This document shows positions 48,780 to 61,575 of a DNA stretch of 64,000 nt, piece after piece; the stretch's first letter is position 1, and each line of letters opens with the position of its first letter. This stretch comes from Perognathus longimembris pacificus (lineage: Eukaryota > Chordata > Mammalia > Rodentia > Heteromyidae): assembly GCF_023159225.1 (NCBI RefSeq), contig NC_063163.1:109585885-109649884 (forward strand), written 5' to 3'. Below the pieces are notes generated by a model. That model worked only from the letters and a program-made list of their open reading frames with translations. It was not told the DNA's origin and made no database searches. A program made the position numbers and the translations under genes.

Positions 48780-49084
48780 ATTTCTTCTTGATTGGTAAGG
48801 ATTCAGAAATATAGATCCAGTATGTGTGGCTCACAGAAGGAGCATGCAATCTTATTTGTTTAAAATTGAAAATGAATTTGTTATTGATTGGCATGTTAAA
48901 ATTAGCCATCTCCACTAAACATTTTTATTTCTATTACCAATATCCAATTTTCAAATTACTAAATGGACAGCACTTTCACAGAACACTGATTCAATTCACT
49001 ATATCATACAAATTATTAGGATGCAATCCCTGCTATGTCCTGTGCCTTTTGGGTCCTACTCAATAAATCATGCTGATATCAATA

Positions 49085-49215
49085 TCTTGAAGTATTTCTA
49101 CTACATTTTCCTCTAGATGTTTCAGAGTATCTGCTCTTTTAGGTCTTTGATCTATTCAGAGCTGATTTTTTTTAATATGGTGGTTAGGGAGAGTGTATGT
49201 AGGAGAGGGTGGATA
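49085..49215 (-). repeat. L1 ORF2 fragment, decayed
   Basis: 'ttctactacattttcctcta' and 'tttaggtctttgatctattc' then 'agagctgattttttttaata' match reverse-strand L1. Confidence 0.55.
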
Positions 49216-49436
49216 AATGGTGATTGGGTTTGGTCATTGTAAACTGTGTAGACAAGTAGAAATACATTAAGTCCCATCAATATGTACCACTAACACCAGT
49301 CAAAAGCTATAAGTACAGTTTTAAGTGACATTTTCTCCACTTCATGGAACTTGAAGTTGAGAGAAGTAAATATCTTCATGTGAAACACCACTTGAAACCG
49401 TTAGATAACTTAGGAATAAGTGACGACTCATCTTGC

Positions 49437-49545
49437 CCTCTGGAACCTAAGTTCTATAAAGATGGAGAATTTTATCTTTTCTGTTGACCAACGTCATATC
49501 TGGAACATGACAGAACTCAAGAAGTATGTGTGAATGAATAAGTTA
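49437..49545 (+). repeat. L2-like 3' end
   Basis: 'ctggaacctaagttctataa' ... 'tatctggaacatgacagaac' ... 'gtgtgaatgaataagtt' follows the L2 3' order. Confidence 0.5.
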
Positions 49546-49899
49546 ATAAAGGCATGAGCCTTCTGCAACATGAGCAAGAGAACTACAAAGGTCTGTGTGA
49601 TCCTTAAGAAAAGCCTTGGGAGGGAGAGGCGTTGGGCTAGCCTGGGAAGAAGGAAGCCTAGAGAAGGGTAGCCAGATTTTTACCACACACAGCTAGCTTG
49701 CTCTAGTCTTGCTGCTTCCCACTGGGTTAGCATCCAGCCATGAGCTGTGGCCTACCAAATCAATTTATACCTGTGTTTGAACTAGAAGAGGCAAATGAAA
49801 TTAGAAGAGAAGATATGAACATATTATGCCTATAAAGAATATAAACAATGTGGGTATTATAGAACCACCGGAATTGTGTGAAACATGTACTCAGCTTGG

Positions 49900-49995
49900 A
49901 ATTAGTTTCAGTCTAGACGTTACCCCTGTGTGATCTTGGACAATCATTTGCTATGAGTCACCTACAATTCAATCTGAAAAATGAGGCCTTGTTTT
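49900..49995 (+). repeat. MIR
   Basis: 'cctgtgtgatcttggacaat' followed by 'aatctgaaaaatgaggcctt' are MIR core motifs. Confidence 0.65.
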
Positions 49996-52900
49996 TCACG
50001 TTTCAAGGCATTTTTGTGAATAATGATGACTGTGAGGGAATATTTACACAAAGAAAATTGCAAGACAATGATTCTTAAAGCTTTTGATAAGGGCCTAAGC
50101 TTGTCCACCATAAATAATTAATAGAGTGTTTTCAATATTATTTTAAACATTACTCAAAATTAGACTGAATTTCCTGAATCATGATTTGAAGAAATCTAAT
50201 TATTCATGTTATAGGAACATAAGCCAAATGTTAGTAGCAAACAGGAAATCATATTTATTAGCATTGTTTATTCAGCCTGGAAAGAAGGATGTTATTCTGA
50301 ATTTTCCAAGTAGACCACACCTAGAAGGAACTATGTGTGCCACACTCTACAAGGAAAAGTGGCTGCATGAGGAAATAGGCAGAAGTTCAAAAGGACTGTG
50401 GAGGCCTTCAGACTTCAATGCAAATGGTCTGTGTTTTTTTCTAGAGGGAAGGACAGAAAGATAAAAGGGTGGGTAGTCAATGAAGAAGGTTTGGTAAAGC
50501 TTTGATTGTCCCTTCAGGAAGCCATGCTTCTCTTCAGAATGAGCAGCCTAGTGTTTACAGGAGTAGATGTTGCATCCAGTTAGGCAACATGAAGAAGGGC
50601 CTTAACATCAGAAAGATTGGCTTTCGGGACTTTTGCTCACTGGAGGTGAGCCGGTACTTCCTTCTCAACTGCGGCGATTGATAAGAAATCTCATGTAGGC
50701 TAGCTTGGTAGATCGTGCAGCTTTTCTATCAACTTTTGCACACCTGCAATTCAACTATAATTAGCACTTCATGATCAATCTTGTAGGTCTCAGATCATAA
50801 ATTTGAATTTTAAACATTCCCTTTAGGTAATTCTGATAGAATGGAATAGAAGCAAAATTGCTTCTTTGGACAAGATGTTCCTTAAACTCACAAAATTACT
50901 TTATTTACCTTCCTTGGTGATCATGCCGAATATCTCTGTAAAATAATAAGACTGATTACTGTGAGACATACAGGAAAACAAAAGCAAAGGTAAAATTCTA
51001 TCTCATTTGAAATCTCTGCATTCTTATGGCTCAAGTGGGTTCTGCAGCTGGGTGTAATCACACTTATTTCAAAGCGATGTTATTGTTCATGATAGACTAG
51101 CACTTTCAACAGGTTAGCTTCCACTCACTGCTCCATTCACCATCCTTGCATTTCCCTTCATTCCTTCTTCTTCTAAGTGGTCCTACTTTTCTCCAGTTAC
51201 TATATTAATTACAATGTTGAAACCATTTTTTTTTTCTTGCCCACATTTCTCTTGCACAAAGTAGTATTCTCTTTCCTGTTTTCAGAGCCCCCTCCAAAAG
51301 TAATTTTTGCAATTGTTTCTCTCAGTAGTTAGGTTTTCAAGAACTTCCTTTCCTTTAGTTCATTGGACAGAAAGATTTTTCTAGTATGTAAAGTAGCTCA
51401 TTTAAATTCCCTGCTCAACAGCTTTCCTAGTTAAAAAGAAAACCAAACCCTGCATTTCTGCACTGTAATTTTAGACGATTTTCAACTTTGTATTTGGCAT
51501 CTATAATTCAAAATTTCCTAAAATGCCCACTATATATAACAGAATGGGCAACTAAGTTCAGTTATCAAACTCTTGAAATGATTTGTTGAACTGAAGGTAA
51601 CAGCTTGATATCCAGCAGATCCAGGATATTTCGGTATGTAAAAGAGCAAGGGAAACTTCCGGAAGGTTATGAGATACAGTATTTCCAGACAATTGATCAG
51701 CAGAAAAGGCTTCTGTGAAAGTGGACCTGACCTTGTTTTCTAGCATTCCTCACAGTGATCAGTGCCTCAAGTGCCTCTCCTTGGCACACTCAGGGTATCT
51801 CCAGGTTTGAATCTTGGCTAAGTTCTTTCATCATCCTGACTTAAATATAGGTGTTTTCATGTAATATTATTGTGTATTGTGACACACTGTACATCAGTAA
51901 GGCTCTCTCTAATATCTTTCCATTGAAGGTTGACTGAGGGTTAACCCTCAACAGTGACATAATCTCTATTCTTTATTGAGCATGTTATTTATAGTCTATG
52001 AGTATTGCCTCTTGATTCTATTACATCTGGTGTTTTTCTCATATGTTTATTCAGTTAAATATTGCCTTTCTTAAAAGACTCTGAATATTTCAAGAGCAGA
52101 CTCATAATTCATTTGTGATGGCTTTGGAACCCAGCAAGACAACAGTGTGTTATATAAGAAGTAGGGTTTCCTGAACTGAAAAGAAGAGGTGGAAGAGAGT
52201 CTGGGAAAGTTTGGGAGTCAGGAATGTGAGCTAAGGAACTGAGATGTTGAGAGTATGATCAAATGGACAGAAGGTGTTGCTAAACTGAAAAGAGAGCGAT
52301 GTGAAATGATGAATTTAAACTGGGCAGTGGATCACATGAACATCTAAATGCTGCTTGGGTGGTTTCATGTTGCATTACATGATGAAGTCTTTCACTATTC
52401 ATACTCATTCATTAATTGCACTGCTTGGAAAATAGATTTTTCTCTGTCATAGCAAAATATTTCAACTGAGTGGAGCCTTCTCCATGGCAGTGCTGATCAC
52501 GACTGCATTGGTCTGCCATGTCCTCAGTCTCTGCATATACACACAAACCCACAAATTGCATTTTAGACTATCATAGTTAGAATCACCTTCTACTTAGAGG
52601 AGTAGTGCAGTATTGTGCCTGGGATAAGAAAGGACTGAAGGGCGAGGTGACTATTAAGATGAATAAAAGGAGTTGAAATTGAGTTATATGTGATAGAGAA
52701 AGGCCACAGTTACCCAATGTATTTCTTTTGAAAATGGAAACTAGAAATTATTACAGCTTCAAAGTGTTATCCTCATAATAGCTCAGCTGATAACACCAGT
52801 GGCTATGTGATAAGAGCCTCCAAGAAAGGTGAAACAGAAATCACTTAGAATGACTCGTAAGTGAGGAGTTTGTACAGCTGACAGGTGTAAAAACAGTGTG

Positions 52901-53305
52901 CTTCAGCTCATTTGATTCAAGAGACTAACTCTCTGCTAAGAAGACTAAAAGATAACCTTGAAAAGGCGTCCTTGACACACACACACCACACACACCACAC
53001 TCTTCGAGACTTATTTGATTTGTGAATTCTAAAAGCCTATCTGGAGTGAGCTCGCATAAACTCTGAACATGTGAAGCATAGAATGAGACTAAGACCTTAA
53101 TATTTGATAGGGAATTCAGAACTACCCCTTTTCTATTCTGGACTTATCACTCATTCCTGGAGTAGTCATATCACATTCCCCTCTGGAACAATCTGTGGTT
53201 TGAAGGAGTTTGAACTTACTAAGTGTGGTCTTATCACCTAAGCACTATAATATCAGTAGACAGGGCAAGCTATGAACAGAGGCCCCAAAGTTATTTTGGA
53301 CATGG
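49996..53305. other. Intergenic DNA, nothing recognised
   Basis: No supported gene. A short CA-type repeat occurs at 52976-53003. Confidence 0.5.
52976..53003 (+). repeat. Short (CA)n / (CACAC)n repeat
   Basis: cacacacacaccacacacac followed by cacac. Confidence 0.9.
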
Positions 53306-53566
53306 CTTCTAAAGGGGACAGCTCAGAAGAAAACTGTGGTTACAGCAGATACTAAAAGAATTCATCTCTGTTTCATTATCTTAATTCATGTGGGAGAGCA
53401 ATGTGCAAATTTGTTTGGCAAGAACAGATTTCCTTGAAAGAGTGAAGGGAGACAGCTTTTAAGAAATTAGGTCATTGTGAAGGCCTGTGGAAGACATAGT
53501 ACAGAATTTTAAACTTAGGAGGTAAAGAGTCTGTAGTCTTCTAGGTACTTTGTGTTGGAAGTGGTA
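53306..53566 (+). repeat. Triplicated segment, copy 1 (forward, truncated)
   Basis: Matches copy 3 (53930-54310) for about 260 bp, ending at 'ggaagtggta'. It lacks about 12 bp (tatcttacactt) present in copies 2 and 3, a deletion between short actt repeats. Confidence 0.93.
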
Positions 53567-53934
53567 TTCCCTTGCAACTGTAAAGCAAAACTATTATCAC
53601 CCCTTCCATGATTTACACTGATACCTCTAAAGGAGTCCACTTGCTTTCTCTCTCTAATCCATTCAACAATTATTAATCTACCACTTCCAACTACAAAGTA
53701 CCTAGAAGACTACAGATCTCTTTACCTCCTAAGTGTAAGATAAAGTTAAATTACTGTACTATGTCTTCCACAGGCCTTCACAATGACCTACTTCTTAAAA
53801 GCTGTCTCCCTTCACACTCTTTCAAGGAAAACTGTTCTTCCCAAACAAATTTGCACATTGCTCTCCCCACATGATATAGATAATGAAACAGAGAAGAATT
53901 CTTTTAGTATCTGCTGTAACCACAGTTTTCTTCT
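53567..53934 (-). repeat. Triplicated segment, copy 2 (inverted)
   Basis: Near-complete reverse complement of copy 3, abutting copy 1 without spacer. Differences are mostly one-base indels in homopolymers. Confidence 0.95.
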
Positions 53935-54310
53935 AAAGGGTACAGCTCAGAAGAAAACTGTGGTTACAGCAGATACTAAAAGAATTCTCTCTGTTTATTA
54001 TCTATTCATGTGGGAGAGCAATGTGCAAATTTGTTTGGCAAGAACAGTTTTCCTTTGAAAGAGTGAAGGGAGACAGCTTTTAAGAAGTAGGTCATTGTGA
54101 AGGCCTGTGGAAGACATAGTACAGTATTTAAACTTTATCTTACACTTAGGAGGTAAAGAGTCTGTAGTTCTTCTAGGTACTTTGTGTTGGAAGTGGTAGA
54201 TTAATAATTGTTGAATGGATTAGAGAGAGAAAGCAAGTGGACTCCTTTAGAGGTATCAGTGTAAATCATGGAAGGGGTGATAATAGTTTGCTTTACAGTT
54301 GCAAGGAATT
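53930..54310 (+). repeat. Triplicated segment, copy 3 (forward, full)
   Basis: Starts at the shared cttctaaagg junction. Copy 2 switches to copy 3 within the five-base overlap CTTCT. Ends near 'gttgcaaggaatt'. Confidence 0.95.
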
Positions 54311-54589
54311 GTTAGAAAAAGGAATTAATAACATCTGCATAACATTTTATGAAGGAAATATTATGTATACAACAAAGTGCTCTAGTTATTTCTGATTTCA
54401 ATGACAGTTGAAATATTGTGACTAATGCACCATTATAATTTAATCTCTGGAGTACAGTTATGAAAGTCAGAAGAATTTAAATTCTCCTTTCCCTTGACCA
54501 AAGTAATGATTTGGAATCTGTCTTCAAGCTTTGCTAATCTCTCTAAAAATCTCTTTCATAGTCCTCTGTCTGAACCGAGCTAGAAGGGT

Positions 54590-56380
54590 TGAGGCAAACA
54601 TGAAGAAAGAGGTTATGTGGTATAAATTACTTGAAGACCTATTGGAGGACCCTCGGCGTCACCTTCCATCCGTTTGACATGGAACCGCGGGAGGAAAAGC
54701 CTTGTAGGCAAGGCCGGGGGCAAGACGGCATTTGCTTCTCCTCCTCGCATTGCTAAAGACATGCTTTATAATTCGTATATTTGTATTTGTAACATATTTT
54801 CCGAGAAATAAGGGCATTGCAGAGAAGAAAGTGCATGACTATGTGACTGACACAAAAATAACTACTTCCTCACCAGTGGGGGAAATGGCAGCTGTTAAAG
54901 CCCAGGATTGCTGCAAGGGGAAAAACCTGCCAGAGAGCTGTATGAGCAACTTAGAAAGACATCTATTAGTGATGAAGAGAAAGACCCAGAGTCCGAGAAG
55001 CTTCCCATGCCCCTAGCTCTAAGGGCTAGAAAACCCGTTTAAATTCCAAAATTTGGATTTGGTATTGGGGCGCGATAACCCCATTCACAAAAGAGAAACC
55101 GTTAATCCCACCACAGGGGGATATATGAGGCATAGAGGATAGGAAGTAGGATTTGGAAGGCCCCCACAGGAGCAGCGGTTAATGGGAAAAGGTTGTTGAC
55201 CTCACTCAGCCTGGAAAGATTTTGGATAGGGTATTATGACCATGAGGGAGAAAGGAAAGTTAGGATTAATGGCAAAACAATGAGATGAACAAATTTTTCT
55301 ATTTGGGAGAGAACAAAGCAGTCTGGAAAGCTATGGTGCACAATGATTCAACATAAAAAGGAAAAATGGGTACAGTTACAATAGTGCTAAAAGAAGGAAA
55401 TGTGTTCAGAAAATATCCACAAGGAAGGTGTACCTGTGCCTATTTTGAATCTGACAGTGGAGTAAAAGGATAATCGATTCTAAAGCACAATTACAGAAAA
55501 GAGAGAGGCCCTTTGAGACCTTACAATTATTAACCATGTTAAATAATTGGTTAACTTATTTTGCACTTGGTAGAATAAATAAAAAAGAATGCAAAACCTG
55601 CAAGCTAAAAGTCACACATCTGGCCAAAGCTTTATTGTGGTTAGAAACCCAATGCCTAATCAGATAGGATATGTTAAAATAACTATAGACAGCTGAGCAA
55701 TATACAAACTATTGGTCAGAGTTTACTGGAAAAGAAAAAAAAACCTTGGAATTACATGTAAAAGATGCTTACTTTAAATAAATGGATGCTTTTATATAAC
55801 CATTTTCCTGCTTAAAAATAATATAAATAAAGACCTTGGCACCCTATCTTTTCCCGTTCTCTTTTGATGTCTATGTTTTGTGATAAAAAATCAAAGGAAC
55901 CCAACTTTTTCTTATACATCTTTTCCAAATTATTAAAGCCAATTGATGTTGGTGTGCCAATTGATGTTGGTGTGCATTTAGCTTGGATAAATGCTGAACA
56001 TTCCCACTGCCCATCTATCCCTTCAATAGTCTGAGAGCTACACTATTTATGATGCTGGAGTCTCTCTGACAGTCTCATTGAGGATCGCTCCTAGGAATTA
56101 TCACCATTGCCCGCTTCCACAGGTGGTTATCATTTTCTGCTAGAGTGCAGTGGCAGGGAAAGCACACCCTCTATACCAGCATTGACTACCATAGTTGTCC
56201 ACACAAAGCCAACTGGCATCTGCTATGATCACAGGGTAACCGTGACTCTCAGTAACTGCTATTTTGTCTTTGGACTTTTCTAAAGCCAGGCGATTCTATA
56301 GATCTGCCAGTTCTTTTCCTTCTTAGGGAAGTAGGATTAGGCATTAGTTCTAATATTACTGACTTAAACCCTATCCGCCT
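54590..56380. other. Unidentified block, CpG-richer at its left end
   Basis: The first ~450 bp contain CpGs (cctcggcgtcac, gaaccgcgggagg, aaggccgggggcaag, ggggcgcgataacc) unlike the surrounding desert. Short coding-like stretches are broken by stops; the longest is 94 codons at 54732-55016. A decayed retroviral or other insertion is a guess; no family could be named. Confidence 0.35.
55938..55973 (+). repeat. Exact tandem duplication (18-bp unit)
   Basis: gccaattgatgttggtgt occurs twice head to tail with no mismatch. Confidence 0.97.
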
Positions 56381-56382
56381 GA

Positions 56383-56463
56383 GGGCTGGAGGCATGGTTT
56401 AAGAAGTAGAGTGCTTGCCTTGCAAGAGTGAGGCCCTGAGTTTAATCCTCATTACTGCTGGGG
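56383..56463 (+). repeat. Monomeric ID-like SINE
   Basis: 'gggctggaggcatggtttaa' and 'gagtgcttgccttgcaagag', then 'gaggccctgagtttaatcct': a tRNA-Ala-like ID unit without the right half seen in the dimeric SINE. Confidence 0.75.
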
Positions 56464-58261
56464 ATTAAACTATGAGTCCCTGTTCCCCTTGTAACATACA
56501 ACTGACTGCTTGACATGGATCATAAAGCCTTCTATCACCTGGCTGCAGCTTAGTGTGCCAGTATTCTACAGTAAGAGTGAATTTCTTGTAATCTGTCCTG
56601 TGATCTTGCTCACCTCTAGATTGAACATGAAGGGAGACAACGGGAAGAATGAGGACAATGGCCTCTAGGAGCTGAGAGTGGTTCGTTGGTGATAGACAGC
56701 AAGGAGTAAAGACCTCCTATGCACAACCGCAGCAAATCCATTGTAATGTGTAAATTCAGATATGACCTGTAATGTGTTGACTTACTCTTTTCTTATTATC
56801 AGAAAAAAATACAAGACCTTTGATCACTTAGCTTTTTACCACACTACTTGTAGGTATTATTTCCATCATTATGAACTTCTGTTCAAAGTCTCTGTTTATA
56901 GGCCCTTGGAAATAAGAATTGATAAATACAAGAAAACCAGAGATCAAAGGTGAATCAACAGAGAGCAAAAATCAAGAGAGAACAGGATCTTAAAAGAAAC
57001 TAGCTAAGAGAACAATGCCTTTAGAGTTCATTAACAAGCAAATGGAAGGAAAAAGTTAAAACGGACCCTATTTTGTGTGTAAAAAATAGCAATATTTCAG
57101 CATTGCTAATACAATCAAATGGTTCCTTTAGAAAAACCCAAAAGCCTGCTATTCATTTCAGGGAACAGACTCTTAAGATTTTAGCAACACTTGAATATGA
57201 GACTTTATTACAAGGCCAAATTTTAAATTAAGGTCAAGATGAGCTTATTACAAGCTAATGCCTACACTATGTGTATGCTTGTGAATTGAAATAAGCATTC
57301 TAAAATACAAGATATAGTACTTGAAAGAAACTTTTAAAGTACATACAAAATTCAACAGGAAAAGGAAAGGGAACATTACAAAGAGTTTCTATCAACTATA
57401 GGCTGCCATAAAATTCTATTATTTGTGGAAAATTACTTCTTTCCTTTCTTCTCACCTTCTTTCTATAGAATCCCTTTATCCACGAGGACTATGGCATCTA
57501 TTTTTGGGTCAAACCTTTTTAAGCTTTACCACATCAAGTCTATCAGAAATAAGTGAAGAAAATTCAGTGATAATACAATAATGAAATACTAGAAATGTGC
57601 AGGATACATGTTGGGATTTACTAGGAAAAGCATAGTACAGTGACTATTGTACAAGTGTGAGATTTTTTTGTATGACTGAAAGAGAGAGTGAGAAGATCAG
57701 AGAAGGCCCCTACCATGCCTTCCCAAAGAATTGGTATATATTGTAGTTTGTACATAAATTTAAGAAACCAAGCACATAGCACATTAAAGTAGGGATGTCA
57801 GTGGGAAGATGAGGCATAATGTAAGAGAATAATGTTTTCTCGGGTTTTGGTAATGGAAGCCACAGTGCAGTACAGCAGCCCTGAGTTCACTGTTGGTTAG
57901 CTGGCCAGTAATCAGGAAGAGAAAGTAGAGCAAAACAAAGGGCAGTACACAAAACCTAGACCAGGCAACCGCTCCCACTATCTCCCCATCATTGTGTCTA
58001 ATCACAGTGAACTCCTTAAAATTAAGGAATTAGGGCTAAAAGGCTTGTTTCCATGATTCTTAGATTCCCTTAAAAGATCATTTTTGATCAGTTTCTTTAG
58101 AAGGTAGAATTATTTTGTTACCAGTATATACCAACCATGGAAATGATACAGAAAACTGTAATGGAACACATCACTTTTATAAGGAAAAATGGCATACTGC
58201 CATTATATATTTATTTTTTATTTTTAATATTAAAATGAACACATAAAAATATTGATGATTA
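56464..58261. other. Intergenic DNA, nothing recognised
   Basis: No supported feature. Confidence 0.5.
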
Positions 58262-58366
58262 GCCAGGCATGGTGACTCACATCTGTAATTTCAGAACTTG
58301 GAGTGAATGTGAATTAGAGGCAAGCCTGAGCTACTCAGCAAGCCTTTGCCTCAAAAACAAAATAAA
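58262..58366 (+). repeat. B1-like SINE
   Basis: 'ccaggcatggtgactcacat', 'ctgtaatttcagaacttgg', 'gaggcaagcctgag' and an A-rich tail. Confidence 0.85.
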
Positions 58367-60002
58367 ATGAAGTTGGTGGCTAAGACAATTAATAACTTAA
58401 AACAGTACCCGCCTACCAGAAGCATCAGCATTTAAGACTTACTTATAAGTTGTATAGGTTAAAATAGAGTTGAACGCCAACTAAAAAGAGGTCTCCATTT
58501 TCATCTGACACTAATTGGAAATCTTATCAATGAATCCAAAAGGGAGAATTATTTCCACATGTGTACATAACATATAAGTAAAGTCCTATAGCTGATATGC
58601 TCTTTGTGTGCATGGAGAATTAAATTTTCTAGGACTGTGTATCTGTCACTGTATATTTATGAATAGAAACTGATATGAAGAATATATTTCCCAAGTAATA
58701 TACACATTTATTGTTACATTGTTTAAACAACTAAATGTTTTCTGGTTAAAAAATGTCTAAAGGACTGGAAATAATTGAGATGACTTTTTAAAACCATAAT
58801 AACTAGGCACAAATTGATTGCATTCATGCTCTGAAAATTCTGATTTGCTCGGATCCATTTTTTTTTTGTATCAAATTGCAGAAACCCTAGAATTTAGGTC
58901 ATACATTGTTCATGACAAAATTGCATGAGAAATTTACACATTAGTTCTGTTCAATACTTTAGGGACACACATCACTTTGTGGGCAGAAATGTCAACCACA
59001 GTAATTATGACAATATAATTGCATTTATGTTGTTGCATATATTCTGTCCATATTAAAATATATGGAAAATTGCAAATTCAGTAGCTTCCTCAATAGACTA
59101 GACAGACCCTCAGGTATCAGAGAACTCCTTAAGGAAATGAAAGAGAAGAAAATATATTAATATTTCCATTGGCTCCTTTGACTCAAAATTGCTAGGTTTT
59201 ATTCCATGTGTAGACTTCATAAATATTGCATGCGAAATTTAAGGGATTTCATGAAAATATTTTGACAATCACCCCCAAAGACAAGTAAATAAAATTGGAA
59301 GTTGTTGTGACTATGTTTTCTTTTTTGTCCTGACTATAGGCTCATGCACACATGTGTCCTCTGGTTACCCAAGCTAGCTGGCCTGATAAAACTGGACTAA
59401 TCGCAAGCTAAAGTTAGGAACCACATCTTCCTTGCCTAAAGCAAGCCACAGCTGAAGAGTGGAAAGCTGGAAAGAAATACAGGGACACGCTAACTTAGCA
59501 TGGTATTGTGGAACTTCATTAGCTGTATATTAACTATAAACCTTGGGTCAACTTTAATACATGGGCTTCACAAGAAAATCACAAGGCTTACATGATCAGT
59601 GAGAGCGAAAAAAAAAATTCTGTATCCTTACAGAGTGAGACAGTCTGGAAATATAGAAAATTCTTCAGAAATGGCATGACGTCACCTGAATAGAAAGATA
59701 GCTTTATTCCTTAAAAGTATTTTAAGTTCTATCCTTCCTGTAGTCCACTAAATAGCAAACACAGACACAGCCTACTTAATTTTTTGTTTTATTTTACTTT
59801 GTTCTTGCCATACTTTTATTTATTGGAAAAGGTCCACCTGTTTGCCTTCAGACCAGTTTCTAAGGATGTCAATAGGAATAATAGAAATTGTATGGAAAGT
59901 GATAATATTTACAGTCCTCTTACTAGAGGTATTGTTCTTTATTAAAGTCTGTATACCACTGGCTTTCAAATTAGGGCCATTGAAATCCCTTGAAAGAGTA
60001 GG
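58367..60002. other. Intergenic AT-rich DNA, nothing recognised
   Basis: No supported feature. Confidence 0.5.
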
Positions 60003-60290
60003 GTTTGGGGGCTCAAGCTTATAATCCTACCTATTGGGAAGGCAGAGATTGATGAATCATGGTTCAATGCCAGACCACGAATGAAAGTTTGCAGAAACCC
60101 CATCTCAGTCAACCACCAGGCATAGGGTCATATGCTTGTCCTCCTCATGACAAAGGGAGCACAAATAAAGCGGATTGTGGGCATAAAGCAAGAACCTATT
60201 GAAAACAACCAATCAAAAAGGTACTGATGGAGTGCCTTGAAGGATGTAGTGGCATGTTGAGCAAAGGCCCAAGTTCAAACTCCAGTAATG
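60003..60290 (+). repeat. Diverged composite SINE
   Basis: 'gggggctcaagcttataatc', 'tgaatcatggttcaatgcca' and a tail 'cccaagttcaaactccagta' plus A-rich end. Contains about 60 bp of extra sequence in the middle. Confidence 0.5.
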
Positions 60291-60667
60291 AAAAATTAAA
60301 AAGGCAAAATCACATGAGGACCTTTGAAATATTCCTAAACATGGGTTTATTGTTTCAACACAAAAAAATAAAAGAGAGTGTTCAGGGATAGAACAAGACC
60401 ACAGTATTGTTTGAAAACCACCTTAATGTCACAAAATTCTTCTAAAAGCATCCTTTGAGATAATGTAATTACAGTGCCTGTCTCGAGCACTGATGCATGC
60501 CTGGTTTGGTGAACTATCCAGCATTCGTCCCAAACTCTCTTGCTTATGAATCGCTAGCATTTAACACTCCTTTACCTCACTGTGCCTCAGTTTTCCATCT
60601 GGAAGTTGAAGAATTGTATAATTCAGGTAAGTTTGCTAAAAAAAAAAAATGACAGTAGGGATTACCC

Positions 60668-60760
60668 AATCCCCACTCTACAGAGAAAGAGAGTAAAGCA
60701 CAGAAAGTTGAATGACTTGCCCAATTTTACTCAAATAAAAGTGATACATAGCTTGGATGA
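60668..60760 (+). repeat. MIR-like relic
   Basis: 'ccccactctacagagaaaga' and 'gttgaatgacttgcccaatt' follow the MIR 3' consensus order. A 'gtgcctcagttttccatctg' at 60583 is a second MIR motif. Confidence 0.55.
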
Positions 60761-61094
60761 ATACAGTTCAGATGGTGCAGTGGCTCTAGGCAAACATGCA
60801 GCTATTACTTACACAAATCTCATCTATTTGATCAATTATAAGCTAAGAGGTAGTTACCTGAGAAGATTGCTTAAAGCGCCCTTAAGACTTCCGTTGTATA
60901 GAGCTCAGCCCTGTGGATTGGCTGGCTGTTTAGCTAGCTACTAGCTGTTTGCTTTTCACAAAGCCAAACCACACACAGATTAAAACTATGAAAGTTGAGG
61001 GAAAAAAATCCGTTTTCAAACTAGGCTCTTATTCTTATCTCTTATGAAGCACATATTACTGTCAGTGGCTTCATATTTTCTCTGCTTGCTTGTT

Positions 61095-61255
61095 CAGCTG
61101 GTACACTACCATTTGAGTCATGTCTCCAGCTTCACTTTTTGCTGGTTAATTAGAGAGAGAGTCTCATGGACTTTTCAGCATTGGCTGGTTGGCTTTGAGT
61201 CTCAGTCTTCTAGGACTCAGGCTCCTGAGTAAATAGGATTATAAGAAACTAGGCA
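61095..61255 (-). repeat. Composite SINE fragment, minus
   Basis: 'ctggtacactaccatttgag', 'agagagagtctcatggactt' and 'taggactcaggctcctgag' are reverse composite-SINE landmarks. Confidence 0.6.
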
Positions 61256-61311
61256 GGTAAAGTTTTTTTTAAAAATAGTATTGATGAATTTCACACTTAA
61301 AATATTGACTT

Positions 61312-61545
61312 AAACTGGGGTCTTGTGGCTCATACCTGTAATTCTAGCTACTCAGAAGACTAAGATCTGAGGATCATGGTTCAAAGCCAGCCTAGACAGG
61401 AAAATCTGTGAGACTCTTATCTCTAGTAAATTACTTCGAAAAAGCAAGATGTGGTACTATGATTGAAGTGATAGAGCACTAGACTTGAGCACAGAGAACC
61501 TAGGGACAGTGCCCAGGCCCTGAGTTCAAGCCCCAGAACCAGCAA
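61312..61545 (+). repeat. Composite SINE, best-preserved copy
   Basis: Left half: 'gtggctcatacctgtaattc', 'tctgaggatcatggttcaaa' and 'gactcttatctctag'. Right half: 'agggacagtgcccaggccct' and 'gagttcaagccccagaacca'. The right half is the same as in the IDL-Geo SINEs, while the left half is 7SL/B1-like. Confidence 0.85.
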
Positions 61546-61575
61546 AAATGAATGAATGAATGAATAAATAAATAA
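61546..61575 (+). repeat. (TGAA)n / (TAAA)n tail repeat
   Basis: Tail microsatellite of the preceding SINE. Confidence 0.9.
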
